Origin: Desulfofundulus thermobenzoicus
GTDB taxonomy: Bacteria > Bacillota > Desulfotomaculia > Desulfotomaculales > Desulfovirgulaceae
NCBI RefSeq assembly: GCF_009428905.1
Contig: NZ_WHYR01000001.1
Span: 62,001-126,000, forward strand
DNA length: 64,000 nucleotides
Reading direction: 5' to 3'
Shown here: piece after piece, positions 1-8,512 of the stretch
Layout of the letters: the number at the start of each line of letters is the position of its first letter
How positions within the stretch are numbered: position 1 is the first letter of the stretch
The notes under the pieces: model-generated
Told to the model about the DNA's origin: nothing
Seen by the model: only the letters and a program-made list of their open reading frames with translations
The model's database searches: none
Translations under genes and position numbers: made by a program

Positions 1-2
1 GG

Positions 3-134
3 TGTCTTACACCGAAAGAGAAAATTTCCTTATATAACCGGCAGATGGACGTAACTACACGGCCCCGGCTGGCGGTGACGACGGACGACGGAAAACTTAA
101 AAGAAAAAATTTTTATTTGTTGAATACGAGATAG
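3..134 (+). pseudogene. 3' end of an unidentified gene or coding relic
   Basis: An open frame runs from the window edge to a TAG at 132-134 and encodes about 43 residues, including LYNRQMDVTTRP. I do not recognise the family. The stretch 12-71 aligns without gaps to 5637-5696 at about 82 percent nucleotide identity. The differences leave KEK, LY.R, M.VTTRP and L intact in the same frame, which suggests both were protein coding. It may be the true C-terminus of a gene starting before the window, or a fragment. Confidence 0.35.
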
Positions 135-141
135 TTGTTGC

Positions 142-171
142 TTGACATGAAAGATTAAAATTATATATAAT
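142..171 (+). promoter_or_regulatory. sigma-70-type promoter upstream of potA
   Basis: TTGACA at 142-147 and TATAAT at 166-171 are both perfect hexamers separated by 18 bp in an AT-rich stretch. Transcription would begin near 178 and give a leader of almost 500 nt before potA. No other convincing promoter was seen between here and 669. Confidence 0.55.
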
Positions 172-221
172 TAGATCAGGCAAATTAATATTTTCGGCAA
201 AGAAGCCGGAGCAGGATGATG

Positions 222-251
222 AAGTCCCCGTAATAATAAACGGGGACTTTG
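222..251 (+). terminator. terminator-like hairpin in the potA leader
   Basis: The arms AAGTCCCCGT (222-231) and ACGGGGACTT (240-249) form a perfect 10-bp stem with an 8-nt loop, followed by a short T-rich run. It lies only about 45 nt downstream of the predicted start, so it could act as an attenuator, or it may end the transcript of the preceding gene. Confidence 0.5.
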
Positions 252-328
252 TATTCCTATCCTTTTGCCCAATAAAATCATGAATGGAAGAAGAAACCGC
301 AGGGTTGTGGTGTCAAAGAGGCAATGTT

Positions 329-369
329 GCCCCTGTTTGAGGAACGAAGAGGTTCCTGTAAACAGGGGC
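329..369 (+). other. long nested stem-loop in the potA leader
   Basis: GCCCCTGTTT (329-338) pairs with AAACAGGGGC (360-369), and GGAAC pairs with GTTCC inside the loop. A moderately T-rich stretch follows. Together with the 222-251 hairpin it makes the leader of the polyamine operon structured. The remaining bases 372-660 show no gene or recognised motif. Confidence 0.4.
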
Positions 370-668
370 TTATGTTTTTCTTGATATGTTTGTAAAAAAA
401 TGATGGAGGAGGGATGTGCTAGATATATGGCTATAATTGTAATTAAGATTAACCTGTTACATGTATCAATTAAAGATGCGTGTTTGTGCTTGTAAAGGGA
501 CCCACCGTTACGGACCCTGGAGTACCCGGTTTAACCTGAAATCATTAGTACAGTGGTAGTTAATGGTTGGAAGTTTATCGATATTTTAAGGAAAAGCGAT
601 ACTATTTATGATTATCTCCTGCTGGCAGGCGTTAACATGTAAATATATCAAGATGGGAGGGATATAAT

Positions 669-1853
669 ATGTCAGAGTACATGGTGCAGCTTGTGAATGT
701 GACCAAAAGCTTTGGTGAGGGCCTGGCCGTGGACAATGTATCGCTGGATATCCGGCCGGGAGAATTTTTAACCCTGTTGGGGCCCAGCGGCTGCGGCAAG
801 ACCACCACCCTGCGCATGATCGCCGGATTTGAACAGCCCACCGGAGGTGATATTCTGCTTGATGGCGAATCTGTGCTGGGCAAGCCGCCCTATGCCAGAA
901 ACGTCAATACCGTATTTCAGAGCTACGCTCTTTTCCCCCACATGACTGTTTTCGAAAATATAGCTTTCGGTTTGAAGATGAAAGGCCAAAAGAAGGAAAC
1001 AATTGTGCCCAGGGTAAACAAGGCGATCGAACTGGTGGACCTGTCGGGCAAGGAACGAGCCTACCCGCAGGAACTGTCGGGGGGGCAACAGCAGAGGGTG
1101 GCCCTAGCCCGCGCGTTAGTGATGGAGCCAAGGGTTCTGTTGCTGGATGAGCCGCTGAGTGCCCTGGATCTCAAGCTGCGTAAGCAGATGCAGCTGGAGT
1201 TGAAGCACCTGCAGCGGCAGCTGGGGATCACTTTCGTTTACGTAACCCACGATCAGGAAGAGGCGCTCACCATGTCCGATAGAATTGCGGTGATGAACGC
1301 GGGGGTCATTGAACAAATAGGAACACCCCGGGAGATTTACGAACGACCGGTTTCGGTTTTTGTGGCCACCTTCATCGGTGATTCCAATATTCTGGAAGGC
1401 ACCATAACCGGCCGGACGGTGTCCGGAACCGGCATCGTGGTGGAAGATTGCCCGGTTTTCCTTTCCTCCCTTAATGGTATGGTGCCGGGGCAAAAGGTAT
1501 ACCTATCCGTTCGGCCTGAGCATATGTTCCTGACGGCTTCCGGTTGCGAAGGTAATGGCCCCTGCCTGCCCGGCCGGCTATTGGAACGCATATTTGCCGG
1601 TTCGTCGGTTAAATCAGTAGTTGCTTTAAATAGCGGCAAGCAGGTGACGGTAAGCGAAAGTGGTTTTCCGGCCTGCTGTGAGATTGGCGATGCAGTCGCC
1701 GTCGGGTGGCATCCTGGAAAGGAGGTAATTTTAAGTGATGCGCAATCAAGCGATGTCCCATCGCCATCTTCCAATGCTGGGTATGCTGGGGCCGGTCAGT
1801 GCATGGATGTTGGCGCTGGTTGCCGTACCGCTGATGCTGGTGCTTATCGTTAG
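669..1853 (+). CDS. potA: spermidine/putrescine ABC transporter ATPase (PotA-like)
   Basis: This is the ATP-hydrolysing subunit of a polyamine importer at the inner face of the membrane. The N-terminal ABC domain has Walker [10 protein letters not shown] near residues 38-46, signature [15 protein letters not shown], Walker [13 protein letters not shown] and the switch histidine in [11 protein letters not shown]-terminal TOBE-like domain follows from about residue 235. At 394 aa it is a little longer than usual because its frame runs 119 nt into potB. It heads potABCD-aguA. The family assignment as a PotA/FbpC-type ATPase is certain; polyamine specificity rests on the neighbours. Confidence 0.9.
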   Translation: MSEYMVQLVNVTKSFGEGLAVDNVSLDIRPGEFLTLLGPSGCGKTTTLRMIAGFEQPTGGDILLDGESVLGKPPYARNVNTVFQSYALFPHMTVFENIAFGLKMKGQKKETIVPRVNKAIELVDLSGKERAYPQELSGGQQQRVALARALVMEPRVLLLDEPLSALDLKLRKQMQLELKHLQRQLGITFVYVTHDQEEALTMSDRIAVMNAGVIEQIGTPREIYERPVSVFVATFIGDSNILEGTITGRTVSGTGIVVEDCPVFLSSLNGMVPGQKVYLSVRPEHMFLTASGCEGNGPCLPGRLLERIFAGSSVKSVVALNSGKQVTVSESGFPACCEIGDAVAVGWHPGKEVILSDAQSSDVPSPSSNAGYAGAGQCMDVGAGCRTADAGAYR

Positions 1854-2607
1854 TCTTTTTTCCCGGGGCGTTTATGGTGGGCTCATTTACCGGGTTAATG
1901 TGCAAAACTACCTGCGTTTTATTGATCCCCTCTATGTAAAAGTACTCTGGAACTCGCTGGAGGTGGCCTTTCTAACCACCCTGGCCTGCCTGGTTTTGGG
2001 TTACCCTTTTGCCTACGTTGTGGCCAGATCATCCTTGCGGTGGCGGAATCTTCTTCTCCTGTTAATTATTATTCCTTTCTGGAGCAATTCACTAATCCGC
2101 ACCTATGCCTGGATTGTACTGCTGCGTACGGAGGGTGTAATCAACCAGGTGCTACTGGGTATGGGGTTGATCGACCATCCTTTAAAACTGCTATATAACA
2201 CGGGGGCGGTGGTGCTTGGTCTCACTTATACCCTGTTTCCGTTCATGGTCCTGCCCCTGTATGCCTCCATCGAAAAGCTTGACCGGCGTTTGCTGGAGGC
2301 CTCTGCAGACCTGGGGGCCGGGCCATGGCAGACCTTTTGCCGGGTTACCCTGCCGTTAACCATGCCGGGGGTGATCGCCGGATCCCTTCTGGTGTTTATC
2401 CCCAGTCTGGGTCTCTTTTTTATCCCGGACCTGATGGGTGGGTCGCGGACCATGCTGATCAGCAACTTAATCCAGAACCAGTTTCTGGCGGCAAGGGACT
2501 GGCCTTTTGGTTCGGCAGCTTCAGTGATCCTGATGATTCTAACCCTGATCCTGATCGCCTTTTACCTGCGGCTGGTGAAAAATACGGAACGACTGGAGGT
2601 GATCTAA
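1735..2607 (+). CDS. potB: polyamine ABC transporter permease (PotB-like)
   Basis: Membrane permease of about 290 aa with roughly six hydrophobic segments. The cytoplasmic EAA loop reads [20 protein letters not shown], which docks to the ATPase. GTG at 1735 is followed directly by ATG at 1738; the ribosome site GGAGG at 1721-1725 fits either. The gene starts inside the 3' end of potA, an unusually long 119-nt overlap, so translation of the two is probably coupled. The stop abuts the potC start. It pairs with PotC to form the transmembrane channel. Confidence 0.9.
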   Translation: MMRNQAMSHRHLPMLGMLGPVSAWMLALVAVPLMLVLIVSLFSRGVYGGLIYRVNVQNYLRFIDPLYVKVLWNSLEVAFLTTLACLVLGYPFAYVVARSSLRWRNLLLLLIIIPFWSNSLIRTYAWIVLLRTEGVINQVLLGMGLIDHPLKLLYNTGAVVLGLTYTLFPFMVLPLYASIEKLDRRLLEASADLGAGPWQTFCRVTLPLTMPGVIAGSLLVFIPSLGLFFIPDLMGGSRTMLISNLIQNQFLAARDWPFGSAASVILMILTLILIAFYLRLVKNTERLEVI

Positions 2608-3390
2608 ATGCAGGCCCGCTGGGCGAGATGGATGGCCGGTGGTTACGGGTTCCTGGTCTACGCTTTTCTCTACCTGCCGATCATGATTCTGGTGGTTTAC
2701 TCTTTCAACCGGTCCAAGCTCAATGCTGTTTGGACCGGGTTTACCGTGGACTGGTACGCCGTTCTGGTCCGGGACACTGCCATAATCCAGGCTGCCTGGA
2801 ACAGCCTGGTGGTTGCCGTTCTTTCCACCTTTATTGCCACCATGATCGGCACCTTGGCGGCGGTGGGCATGCACCGTTACCACTTCCGCGGCAAAACGGC
2901 CTTGAATGGAATGCTTTATATACCGATCATCATTCCGGAGATTGTCATGGGTATCTCCCTGCTGGTATTTTTCAGCCTGGTGAAGATACCCCTGGGCCTT
3001 CTGTCTTTGATCCTGGCCCACGTTACTTTTTGCATCCCCTTTGTCGTTTTGACGGTACGAGCGCGGATGGAGGGATTTGACCGTCATTTGGAGGAGGCAG
3101 CCATGGACCTGGGAGCCAGTAACCTGCAGACCCTGCGGTATGTAACCATGCCAGTGATTATGCCGGGCATTCTGGCCGGGGTGCTCCTTTCTTTTACTCT
3201 CTCTTTGGATGATGTGATTATCAGCTTTTTTGTATCCGGTCCGGGAAGTATGACCTTGCCCTTAAAAATTTACTCCATGGTCAAGTTTGCTGTTACGCCG
3301 GAAATCAATGCCCTGTGCACCATCATGATGGTGCTGACCCTGCTCCTGGTGCTGATTGCCGAGAGGCTCCGGCTGAAGAAGGCCGGTTGA
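2608..3390 (+). CDS. potC: polyamine ABC transporter permease (PotC-like)
   Basis: Second permease, 260 aa, with multiple transmembrane segments and an EAA loop reading EAAMDLGASNLQTLRYVTMP. The ATG directly follows the potB stop codon. The family feature LSLDDVIISFFVSGPG, typical of PotC/PotI permeases, lies in the C-terminal third. It completes the heterodimeric channel of the polyamine or agmatine importer. Confidence 0.9.
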   Translation: MQARWARWMAGGYGFLVYAFLYLPIMILVVYSFNRSKLNAVWTGFTVDWYAVLVRDTAIIQAAWNSLVVAVLSTFIATMIGTLAAVGMHRYHFRGKTALNGMLYIPIIIPEIVMGISLLVFFSLVKIPLGLLSLILAHVTFCIPFVVLTVRARMEGFDRHLEEAAMDLGASNLQTLRYVTMPVIMPGILAGVLLSFTLSLDDVIISFFVSGPGSMTLPLKIYSMVKFAVTPEINALCTIMMVLTLLLVLIAERLRLKKAG

Positions 3391-3419
3391 TAATTGATTA
3401 ATCGAAAGGAGATTGTCAA

Positions 3420-4496
3420 ATGAAAAGAAGAACGAGAACAATGATCTTTCAGGTCCTGGCGCTGGTCCTGGTGGCGGCACTCCTGGCCGGGTGCGGTGGT
3501 CAGCAGATCGCTGGCACTGAAAAGCCGGCAGAGGAAGAAAAGGTATTGAATGTTTTTAACTGGTCCGAGTACATGCCCCAATCCGTAATCGATAAATTTA
3601 CCGCTGAAACGGGTATCAAGGTTAACTACTCCACTTACTCTTCCCAGGAAGAGATGCTGGCCAAGCTGCAGGCCGCCCCGGGGTCTTATGACCTCTGTGT
3701 GGCTTCCGACTACATGGTGGAGGTCATGACCAAGCAGGGGTTACTTGAACCCCTTAAACTGGACAAGATCCCCAATTTTAACAACGTGGATCCGTTATAC
3801 CGGAACCCGCCTTATGATCCGGAGAACAAGTACACCGTTCCTTATATGTGGGGTACGGTGGGTATAGCAATAAATACCGACAGGGTAAAGCGTCCAGTGA
3901 CCAGTTGGCAGGATCTGTGGGACCCCGCTTTTGCCGGTAAAATTGTGATGCTTAACGATGCCCGCTATTGTATTGGTGCCACCCTGAAATCCCTTGGTTA
4001 TTCTTGCAATGAAACCAGTCCGGAAGCATTGGCAAAAGCCAAAAACAAATTGCAGGAACTGATTCCCAAAGTAAAAGCCTTTGATAGTGACAGCCCCAAG
4101 ACTCTTTTGCTTAACGGCGAGGCGGTAATCGGATTGATGTGGAACGGTGAAACTGCTCTGGCTCAGAAGGAAAACCCTGCCATCAAGTATATCTATCCTA
4201 AAGAAGGGGCCATTCGCTGGCAGGATAACATGGCCATACCAAAGGGGGCCAAACATCCGGAAAACGCCATGAAGTTCATGAATTTTATCCTGCGGGGTGA
4301 TATCGGTAAAGAAATAGCCGAGGCCTATCCCTATGCTTCACCCAATGCAGAAACCATAAAGATGCTTCCTGCAGAAACGCGGGACAACCCGGCTAGTTAT
4401 GCCCCGGAGGCCGAACTGAAAAAAGGCGAATTTTTAAAAGATGTGGGTGAGGCCACACCGGAGATTGAGCGCATCTGGACGGAGGTAAAAAGCTAA
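3420..4496 (+). CDS. potD: polyamine-binding lipoprotein (PotD-like)
   Basis: Extracytoplasmic substrate-binding protein of 358 aa. The N-terminus is basic (MKRRTRT) and hydrophobic, ending in a lipobox LLAGC at about residues 21-25, so it should be membrane-anchored. The mature protein begins NVFNWSEYMPQSVIDKF, characteristic of PotD/PotF, with VGTVGIAINTDRV-like family blocks further on. A ribosome site AAAGGAG precedes the ATG. It delivers putrescine, spermidine or perhaps agmatine to PotBC. The downstream agmatine deiminase makes agmatine or a related amine the attractive ligand, but this is inference. Confidence 0.9.
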   Translation: MKRRTRTMIFQVLALVLVAALLAGCGGQQIAGTEKPAEEEKVLNVFNWSEYMPQSVIDKFTAETGIKVNYSTYSSQEEMLAKLQAAPGSYDLCVASDYMVEVMTKQGLLEPLKLDKIPNFNNVDPLYRNPPYDPENKYTVPYMWGTVGIAINTDRVKRPVTSWQDLWDPAFAGKIVMLNDARYCIGATLKSLGYSCNETSPEALAKAKNKLQELIPKVKAFDSDSPKTLLLNGEAVIGLMWNGETALAQKENPAIKYIYPKEGAIRWQDNMAIPKGAKHPENAMKFMNFILRGDIGKEIAEAYPYASPNAETIKMLPAETRDNPASYAPEAELKKGEFLKDVGEATPEIERIWTEVKS

Positions 4497-4512
4497 CTGA
4501 CGGAGTGTGAGT

Positions 4513-5571
4513 GTGGCGATGACACCGAAGGACCTTGGTTACAAAATGCCGCCGGAATGGACAAGACATGCCTGTACATTCATGGAATGGCCCACAACCG
4601 AAGACCTTTGGCCGGGAGGTCTGGATGAGGCACGCCAGGCATACTCGGAGGTGGCCAGGGCGATCGCCAGGTTCGAGCCGGTGATCATGATAGTGAGGCC
4701 GGAACTATCTGCTGCTGCGGCCAGACTTTGCGGTCCAGCGGTGCACATACATGAGATGGAACACGATGATTCCTGGATGCGTGACAACGGGCCAACCTTC
4801 GTTGTGAATGCCGGTGGTGAGGTGGCGGGCATCAACTGGAGGTTCAATGCCTGGGGAGGAAAGCATGAGCGCTGGGAGCAGGATAACCTGGTGGCTCCAA
4901 GGCTGCTGGATTATTTAAAAGTACCCTGTTTTAACGCTCCCCTGGTCCTGGAGGGTGGTTCCATCCACACGGACGGGGAGGGCACCCTGCTGACCACCGA
5001 AGAATGCCTTCTCAACCAGAACAGGAACCCTCATTTAAATAAGACAGAAATCGAGAAAATACTGAAGCAGTACCTGGGTGTGGATAAGGTCATCTGGCTG
5101 CGGCGGGGGCTGGAAGGGGACGAGACGGACGGTCATGTGGATAATGTGGCCTGTTTCGCTAGGCCGGGTATTGTGCTGGTGCAGTCCTGTTCTGACTCCG
5201 GTGATCCCAATTGCGAGATATTACAGGAAAACATGGCCATTCTGAGAGGGGCTACGGACGCCAAAGGGCGAAAGCTGAGGGTTATCCCGGTGGAACAGCC
5301 TCCTGCCACCTATTACCGGGGTGTTCGCTTACCCTTAAGCTATATCAATTTTTATTTCGTAAATGGTGGTATTGTTATGCCCCGTTTTGGTGGTGCCTGC
5401 GCCGCCGCCGATGACCATGCTGCCCGGATATTGCGGAGTGTTTTTCCGAAGAGAAAGATTGTCGAAATCAACGGTCTCCCCATTGCCAGGGGTGGGGGAA
5501 ATGTCCACTGTATCACCCAGCAGATGCCTGCTGGGATGCCGGAGCAGGTGCGGGAGGTGCGCTATGCGTAA
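4513..5571 (+). CDS. aguA: agmatine deiminase
   Basis: Peptidylarginine-deiminase family enzyme that hydrolyses agmatine to N-carbamoylputrescine and ammonia. Diagnostic blocks are MPPEWTRHACTFMEWP, DDSWMRDNGPTFV, GGSIHTDGEGTLLTTE, GDETDGHVDNVACF and the C-terminal RGGGNVHCITQQMPAG with the catalytic cysteine. The GTG at 4513 sits 7 nt after a GGAG; a GTG at 4507 and an ATG at 4519 are alternatives. It follows potD by about 16 nt, so import and first catabolic step appear to be one transcript. No N-carbamoylputrescine amidase or carbamate kinase gene is present in the window. Confidence 0.93.
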   Translation: MAMTPKDLGYKMPPEWTRHACTFMEWPTTEDLWPGGLDEARQAYSEVARAIARFEPVIMIVRPELSAAAARLCGPAVHIHEMEHDDSWMRDNGPTFVVNAGGEVAGINWRFNAWGGKHERWEQDNLVAPRLLDYLKVPCFNAPLVLEGGSIHTDGEGTLLTTEECLLNQNRNPHLNKTEIEKILKQYLGVDKVIWLRRGLEGDETDGHVDNVACFARPGIVLVQSCSDSGDPNCEILQENMAILRGATDAKGRKLRVIPVEQPPATYYRGVRLPLSYINFYFVNGGIVMPRFGGACAAADDHAARILRSVFPKRKIVEINGLPIARGGGNVHCITQQMPAGMPEQVREVRYA

Positions 5572-5603
5572 GGTAGTGACGTTTTTCGAAAAATCCTTTT
5601 CTG

Positions 5604-5757
5604 GTGAATTCGCCTGAGATGGCAGGATATCCTGAACCGAAAGAGAAATTTCTTCTCTATGACCGGATGATGAACGTGACTACACGGCCCTGGCTGATAC
5701 GGTCACTCTGCCTGAAACAGATGCCGGCAGTGAATATGTACCCTGGGGGTGCCCGGT
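5604..5757 (+). pseudogene. relic paralogous to the fragment at 3-134
   Basis: The frame entered at 5604 contains EPKEKFLLYDRMMNVTTRP, matching the frame of the fragment at 3-134 (5637-5696 against 12-71, no gaps, about 82 percent identical). After RPWLI the two diverge. The open frame continues out of phase through the following moaD gene, so it is probably a remnant. Its family is unknown to me. The two copies flank the pot-agu module. Confidence 0.35.
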
Positions 5758-5997
5758 ATGGAAATAACAGTGGAATTAAAAGGTTATCTGGCCCGTTATG
5801 CTCCGCCGGGCGCCCGGGACGGCCGGTTCGGTTTGGTGATAAAGAGCGGGACTACCGTGAAGGATGTACTCAAACAAATCAGTTTAGCTGAGCAGTACAC
5901 CGGCCTGCTTTTAATTAACGGTCAGAAAGGGAAAAAGGCCGACCGGCTGCAACAGGGTGACGTGGTGACCATTTTTCCCCTGGTGGCCGGTGGGTAA
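5758..5997 (+). CDS. MoaD/ThiS-family sulfur carrier protein
   Basis: A 79-aa ubiquitin-like beta-grasp protein ending in VAGG, the C-terminal di-glycine that is adenylated and thiocarboxylated by a MoeB-type enzyme so that sulfur can be passed to the pterin. The core pattern (GTTVKDVLKQISL, LLINGQ, LQQGDVVTIFPLVAGG) is typical. ATG 5758 lies 8 nt after GGGGG; GTG 5749 is an in-frame alternative. A hairpin at 6012-6030 (CACCGGCA/TGCCGGTG) follows. It lies just before a ferredoxin-AOR operon and is the first of several MoaD paralogues here. Confidence 0.85.
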   Translation: MEITVELKGYLARYAPPGARDGRFGLVIKSGTTVKDVLKQISLAEQYTGLLLINGQKGKKADRLQQGDVVTIFPLVAGG

Positions 5998-6192
5998 GAC
6001 TTTGCGGCCGGCACCGGCAGGGTGCCGGTGATATGGCTGGCGGCAAACAGGACGATTTGTAGGGCATTGGCAGCACGAAAGGGTGGGCGGCGGTCTGTGA
6101 TTAAGCAATTCCGCCGTCCAATTATTTTTTTGCGAGAAAAATTTTTGGTCTGGTTAACATAATCATATCCGACCGCAAATGATTAATTCACC

Positions 6193-6216
6193 AAACACCA
6201 TAATGGTGTTTTTTTA
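6193..6216 (+). terminator. rho-independent terminator
   Basis: AAACACCA (6193-6200) pairs with TGGTGTTT (6204-6211), followed by a run of T. It closes the pot-agu-moaD unit and separates it from the ferredoxin-AOR operon. The rest of the 6031-6282 spacer shows no gene. Confidence 0.75.
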
Positions 6217-6288
6217 TATTATTGAAGGTTATAAGGGGTCAATTGGAGAATTTGTTTCTTAACCGTTACGACTGCAGGGGGCATGACC

Positions 6289-6543
6289 ATGGCCAGAGAA
6301 ATGGTAATCCGTCCGGACAGGTGTACCGGCTGCTGTACCTGCGCGCTGACCTGTGCCGTTACATATTTGGGGGAGTTTGACCTCACCAGGGCCTGTATTC
6401 GGATCACCAGGCATGAGTTTGAGGGCACCTTTGATATTACTTTTTCATCCACCTGCCGGAACTGCAAGCAATGCGCCCTGGCCTGCCCGTCGGGGGCACT
6501 GCGGGCGGTGGAAATACCCGAAGGGGAAAAGGAGGGGGGGTAA
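6289..6543 (+). CDS. 4Fe-4S ferredoxin-like protein
   Basis: A small (about 84 aa) iron-sulfur protein with two cysteine groups, CTGCCTCALTC near the N-terminus and CRNCKQCALACP in the second half. The first departs slightly from the classic CxxCxxCxxxC. It probably carries the electrons taken by the AOR encoded immediately downstream (spacing 4 nt). ATG 6289 lies 7 nt from GGGGG; ATG 6283 is too close to that site. Electron-carrier function is inferred from family and position. Confidence 0.85.
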   Translation: MAREMVIRPDRCTGCCTCALTCAVTYLGEFDLTRACIRITRHEFEGTFDITFSSTCRNCKQCALACPSGALRAVEIPEGEKEGG

Positions 6544-6547
6544 GCCC

Positions 6548-8512
6548 GTGTACGGTTACAGTGGTAAAATACTGGAGATCGACCTGACCACCGGCCGGAC
6601 GAAGGAATGGCCCGTGGAGCGGCAGTGGGCCGGGGAGTATTTAAGCGGTCTGGGATTCAACGCCCGTTTTCTTTTCCAGGAAATCGGCCCGGGCGCCGAC
6701 CCCCTGGGTCCGGAGAACGTCCTGACGTTCGGTGTGGGGGTGCTGGTGGGGACAAATGTGCCCACCGCCTCCCGGACGGAAGCTTCCGCCCTTTCGCCGG
6801 CCACCGGCTTATTCGGCACCGCCAATTCCGGCAACTTCTGGGGAAGCGAGCTCAAATTTGCCGGCTTTGACGGCCTGGTCGTCCGGGGAAAGGCTCCGGC
6901 GCCGGTGTATGTCTGGATTTGCGATGAAAAGGTCAGCATTTTGCCGGCCAGCCACCTGTGGGGCCGGGATGCCTGGGAGACCATCCGCCAGATCCGCCGG
7001 GAACTGGGGGACCGGGGGATTCAGGTGGCGGCCGTCGGCCCCGCCGGTGAAAACCTGGTCCGCTTTGCCAGCATAGAAAACGGCCCCTTTGATGCCTGGG
7101 CCCGGACGGGGTTGGGGGCGGTCATGGGCAGCAAAAATTTAAAGGCCGTGGCGGTGCGCGGCCGGGGTCCCGTGCGGGTGGCCCGGAAGAAGGAATTCCT
7201 GGCGGCAGTGGAAGACACCCGGCAGGCCATCCTTTCTTCTCCCTTTTATGGTTCCTTTTCCCGTTTCGGCACCATGCTGGCCACCCTGCCCTACCAGGAG
7301 TTCGGCGCCCTGCCCGGGCGTAATTACCGGTACGGGGCCATTGAAGGCTGGGAACAGACCCGCAGCCGCAAGGTCATGCATAAATATACCAGCCGGGGGG
7401 TGGCCTGCATTGCCTGCCCCATTGCCTGCGCCCACTGGGTTGATGTGCAGGATGGCCCCTACGCCGGGCTGAAATTGAAGGACATGGAAGTCACCCCGGT
7501 GATTGGTTTTGGCGCCGGGTGCGATGTGAACAACCTGCCGGCCATCGCCCTGCTTACCGAGACCTGCCAGCGGCTGGGTATGGATATGGTTTCGGCGGCG
7601 GCCGTGGTGGCCTTTGCCATGGAACTGTATGAAAACGGGCTTCTTGCGGAAAGGGATATGGGCTTTCCCCTGCCATGGGGCGATGAAGGAGCGATCATTT
7701 CTTTGCTGGAAATGATTGCCCGCCGCCGGGGGGTGGGGGACATCCTGGCCGAAGGGGTAAAAAGGGCGGCCGGGCACTTCCCCGGAGCCCGGCAATATAC
7801 GGCGGAGGTCAAGGGGCTGGAGTGCTTCCTGCTGGATCCCCGGGCCCGCTGGTCCACCTGGACGCTGGGTTATATTACTAATGTGCGGGGTGGGGATCAC
7901 CTGCGCACGCGCAATCCGGTGGAAAACCTCCGTTACAACGATAACCCGGCACCTTATTTTACCGAAAAGTTTGGTTTTCCCGATGAAATGTACGACCGCC
8001 TGGATATGCCGGAACAGTTAAAAAGGGAGATTTTTGACCCGGCGACAAAAGATGTAAACATTCCCAGAATGTCTAAATGGGCGGAAGATTTGATTAGCGT
8101 TTACAACGCCCTGGGCATGTGTATCCGGCCGCCCGTGCTGCATACGGTGGGCCCCACCCTTTTTGCCCGCCTTTATTCCTCTCTAACCGGAATCGACGTC
8201 ACCCCGGAAGAGATCATCCGGGCTGGCGAGCGCATCTGGAATGTCCAGAAGCTTTTTAACCTGCGTCACGGGGAAGGGCCGGCCGATTCCGACTATCCTG
8301 CCCGCTTTTACGATCAGCCCGTGGCTGCCGGGCCGGCCGCCGGGCGCCGGCTGGACCGGGCAAGGGTGCGGGAAGTTCGGCGGGAATATTACCTGGCCCG
8401 GGGCTGGGACAAGGACACGGGTGTGCCCGGTGCGGAAAAGCTGGCGGAGCTGAATCTGCTGGAAATGGGGGCTGGAGTATACTGTTCGGGGGGAAGCCAT
8501 GAGGATCAGTAA
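6548..8512 (+). CDS. aor: aldehyde:ferredoxin oxidoreductase, tungsten type (AOR 1)
   Basis: Tungstopterin enzyme oxidising aldehydes to acids with ferredoxin as acceptor, or the reverse. The N-terminus MYGYSGKILEIDLTTG is family-typical. The cluster ligands are in CIACPIAC (about residues 286-293) with a fourth cysteine in GMCIRPP near 524. GPAGENLVRFASI and GLGAVMGSKNLKAVAVRG are pterin-binding blocks. GTG 6548 follows AAAGGAGGGGGG by about 8 nt; an upstream extension of the frame overlaps the ferredoxin and is not credible. It is 654 aa, somewhat longer than the roughly 605 aa of characterised AORs. The stop overlaps the Fe-ADH start by 14 nt, which suggests aldehyde/alcohol interconversion. 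Confidence 0.95.
   Translation: MYGYSGKILEIDLTTGRTKEWPVERQWAGEYLSGLGFNARFLFQEIGPGADPLGPENVLTFGVGVLVGTNVPTASRTEASALSPATGLFGTANSGNFWGSELKFAGFDGLVVRGKAPAPVYVWICDEKVSILPASHLWGRDAWETIRQIRRELGDRGIQVAAVGPAGENLVRFASIENGPFDAWARTGLGAVMGSKNLKAVAVRGRGPVRVARKKEFLAAVEDTRQAILSSPFYGSFSRFGTMLATLPYQEFGALPGRNYRYGAIEGWEQTRSRKVMHKYTSRGVACIACPIACAHWVDVQDGPYAGLKLKDMEVTPVIGFGAGCDVNNLPAIALLTETCQRLGMDMVSAAAVVAFAMELYENGLLAERDMGFPLPWGDEGAIISLLEMIARRRGVGDILAEGVKRAAGHFPGARQYTAEVKGLECFLLDPRARWSTWTLGYITNVRGGDHLRTRNPVENLRYNDNPAPYFTEKFGFPDEMYDRLDMPEQLKREIFDPATKDVNIPRMSKWAEDLISVYNALGMCIRPPVLHTVGPTLFARLYSSLTGIDVTPEEIIRAGERIWNVQKLFNLRHGEGPADSDYPARFYDQPVAAGPAAGRRLDRARVREVRREYYLARGWDKDTGVPGAEKLAELNLLEMGAGVYCSGGSHEDQ

Noticed and set aside
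12-5696. Reading the 12-71 and 5637-5696 similarity as a conserved RNA element
   Set aside because: The alignment is gap-free and substitutions fit conserved codons in one shared frame; no compensating stem was found, so a coding relic is preferred.
6100-6282. Possible sigma-54 promoter before the ferredoxin-AOR 1 operon
   Set aside because: No GG-n10-GC pair with acceptable flanks was found between the terminator-bearing spacer and the start.
6353-6547. N-terminal extension of AOR 1 upstream of GTG 6548
   Set aside because: It overlaps the ferredoxin gene in another frame and is unlike any AOR N-terminus; GTG 6548 has a strong ribosome site and gives MYGYSGK.
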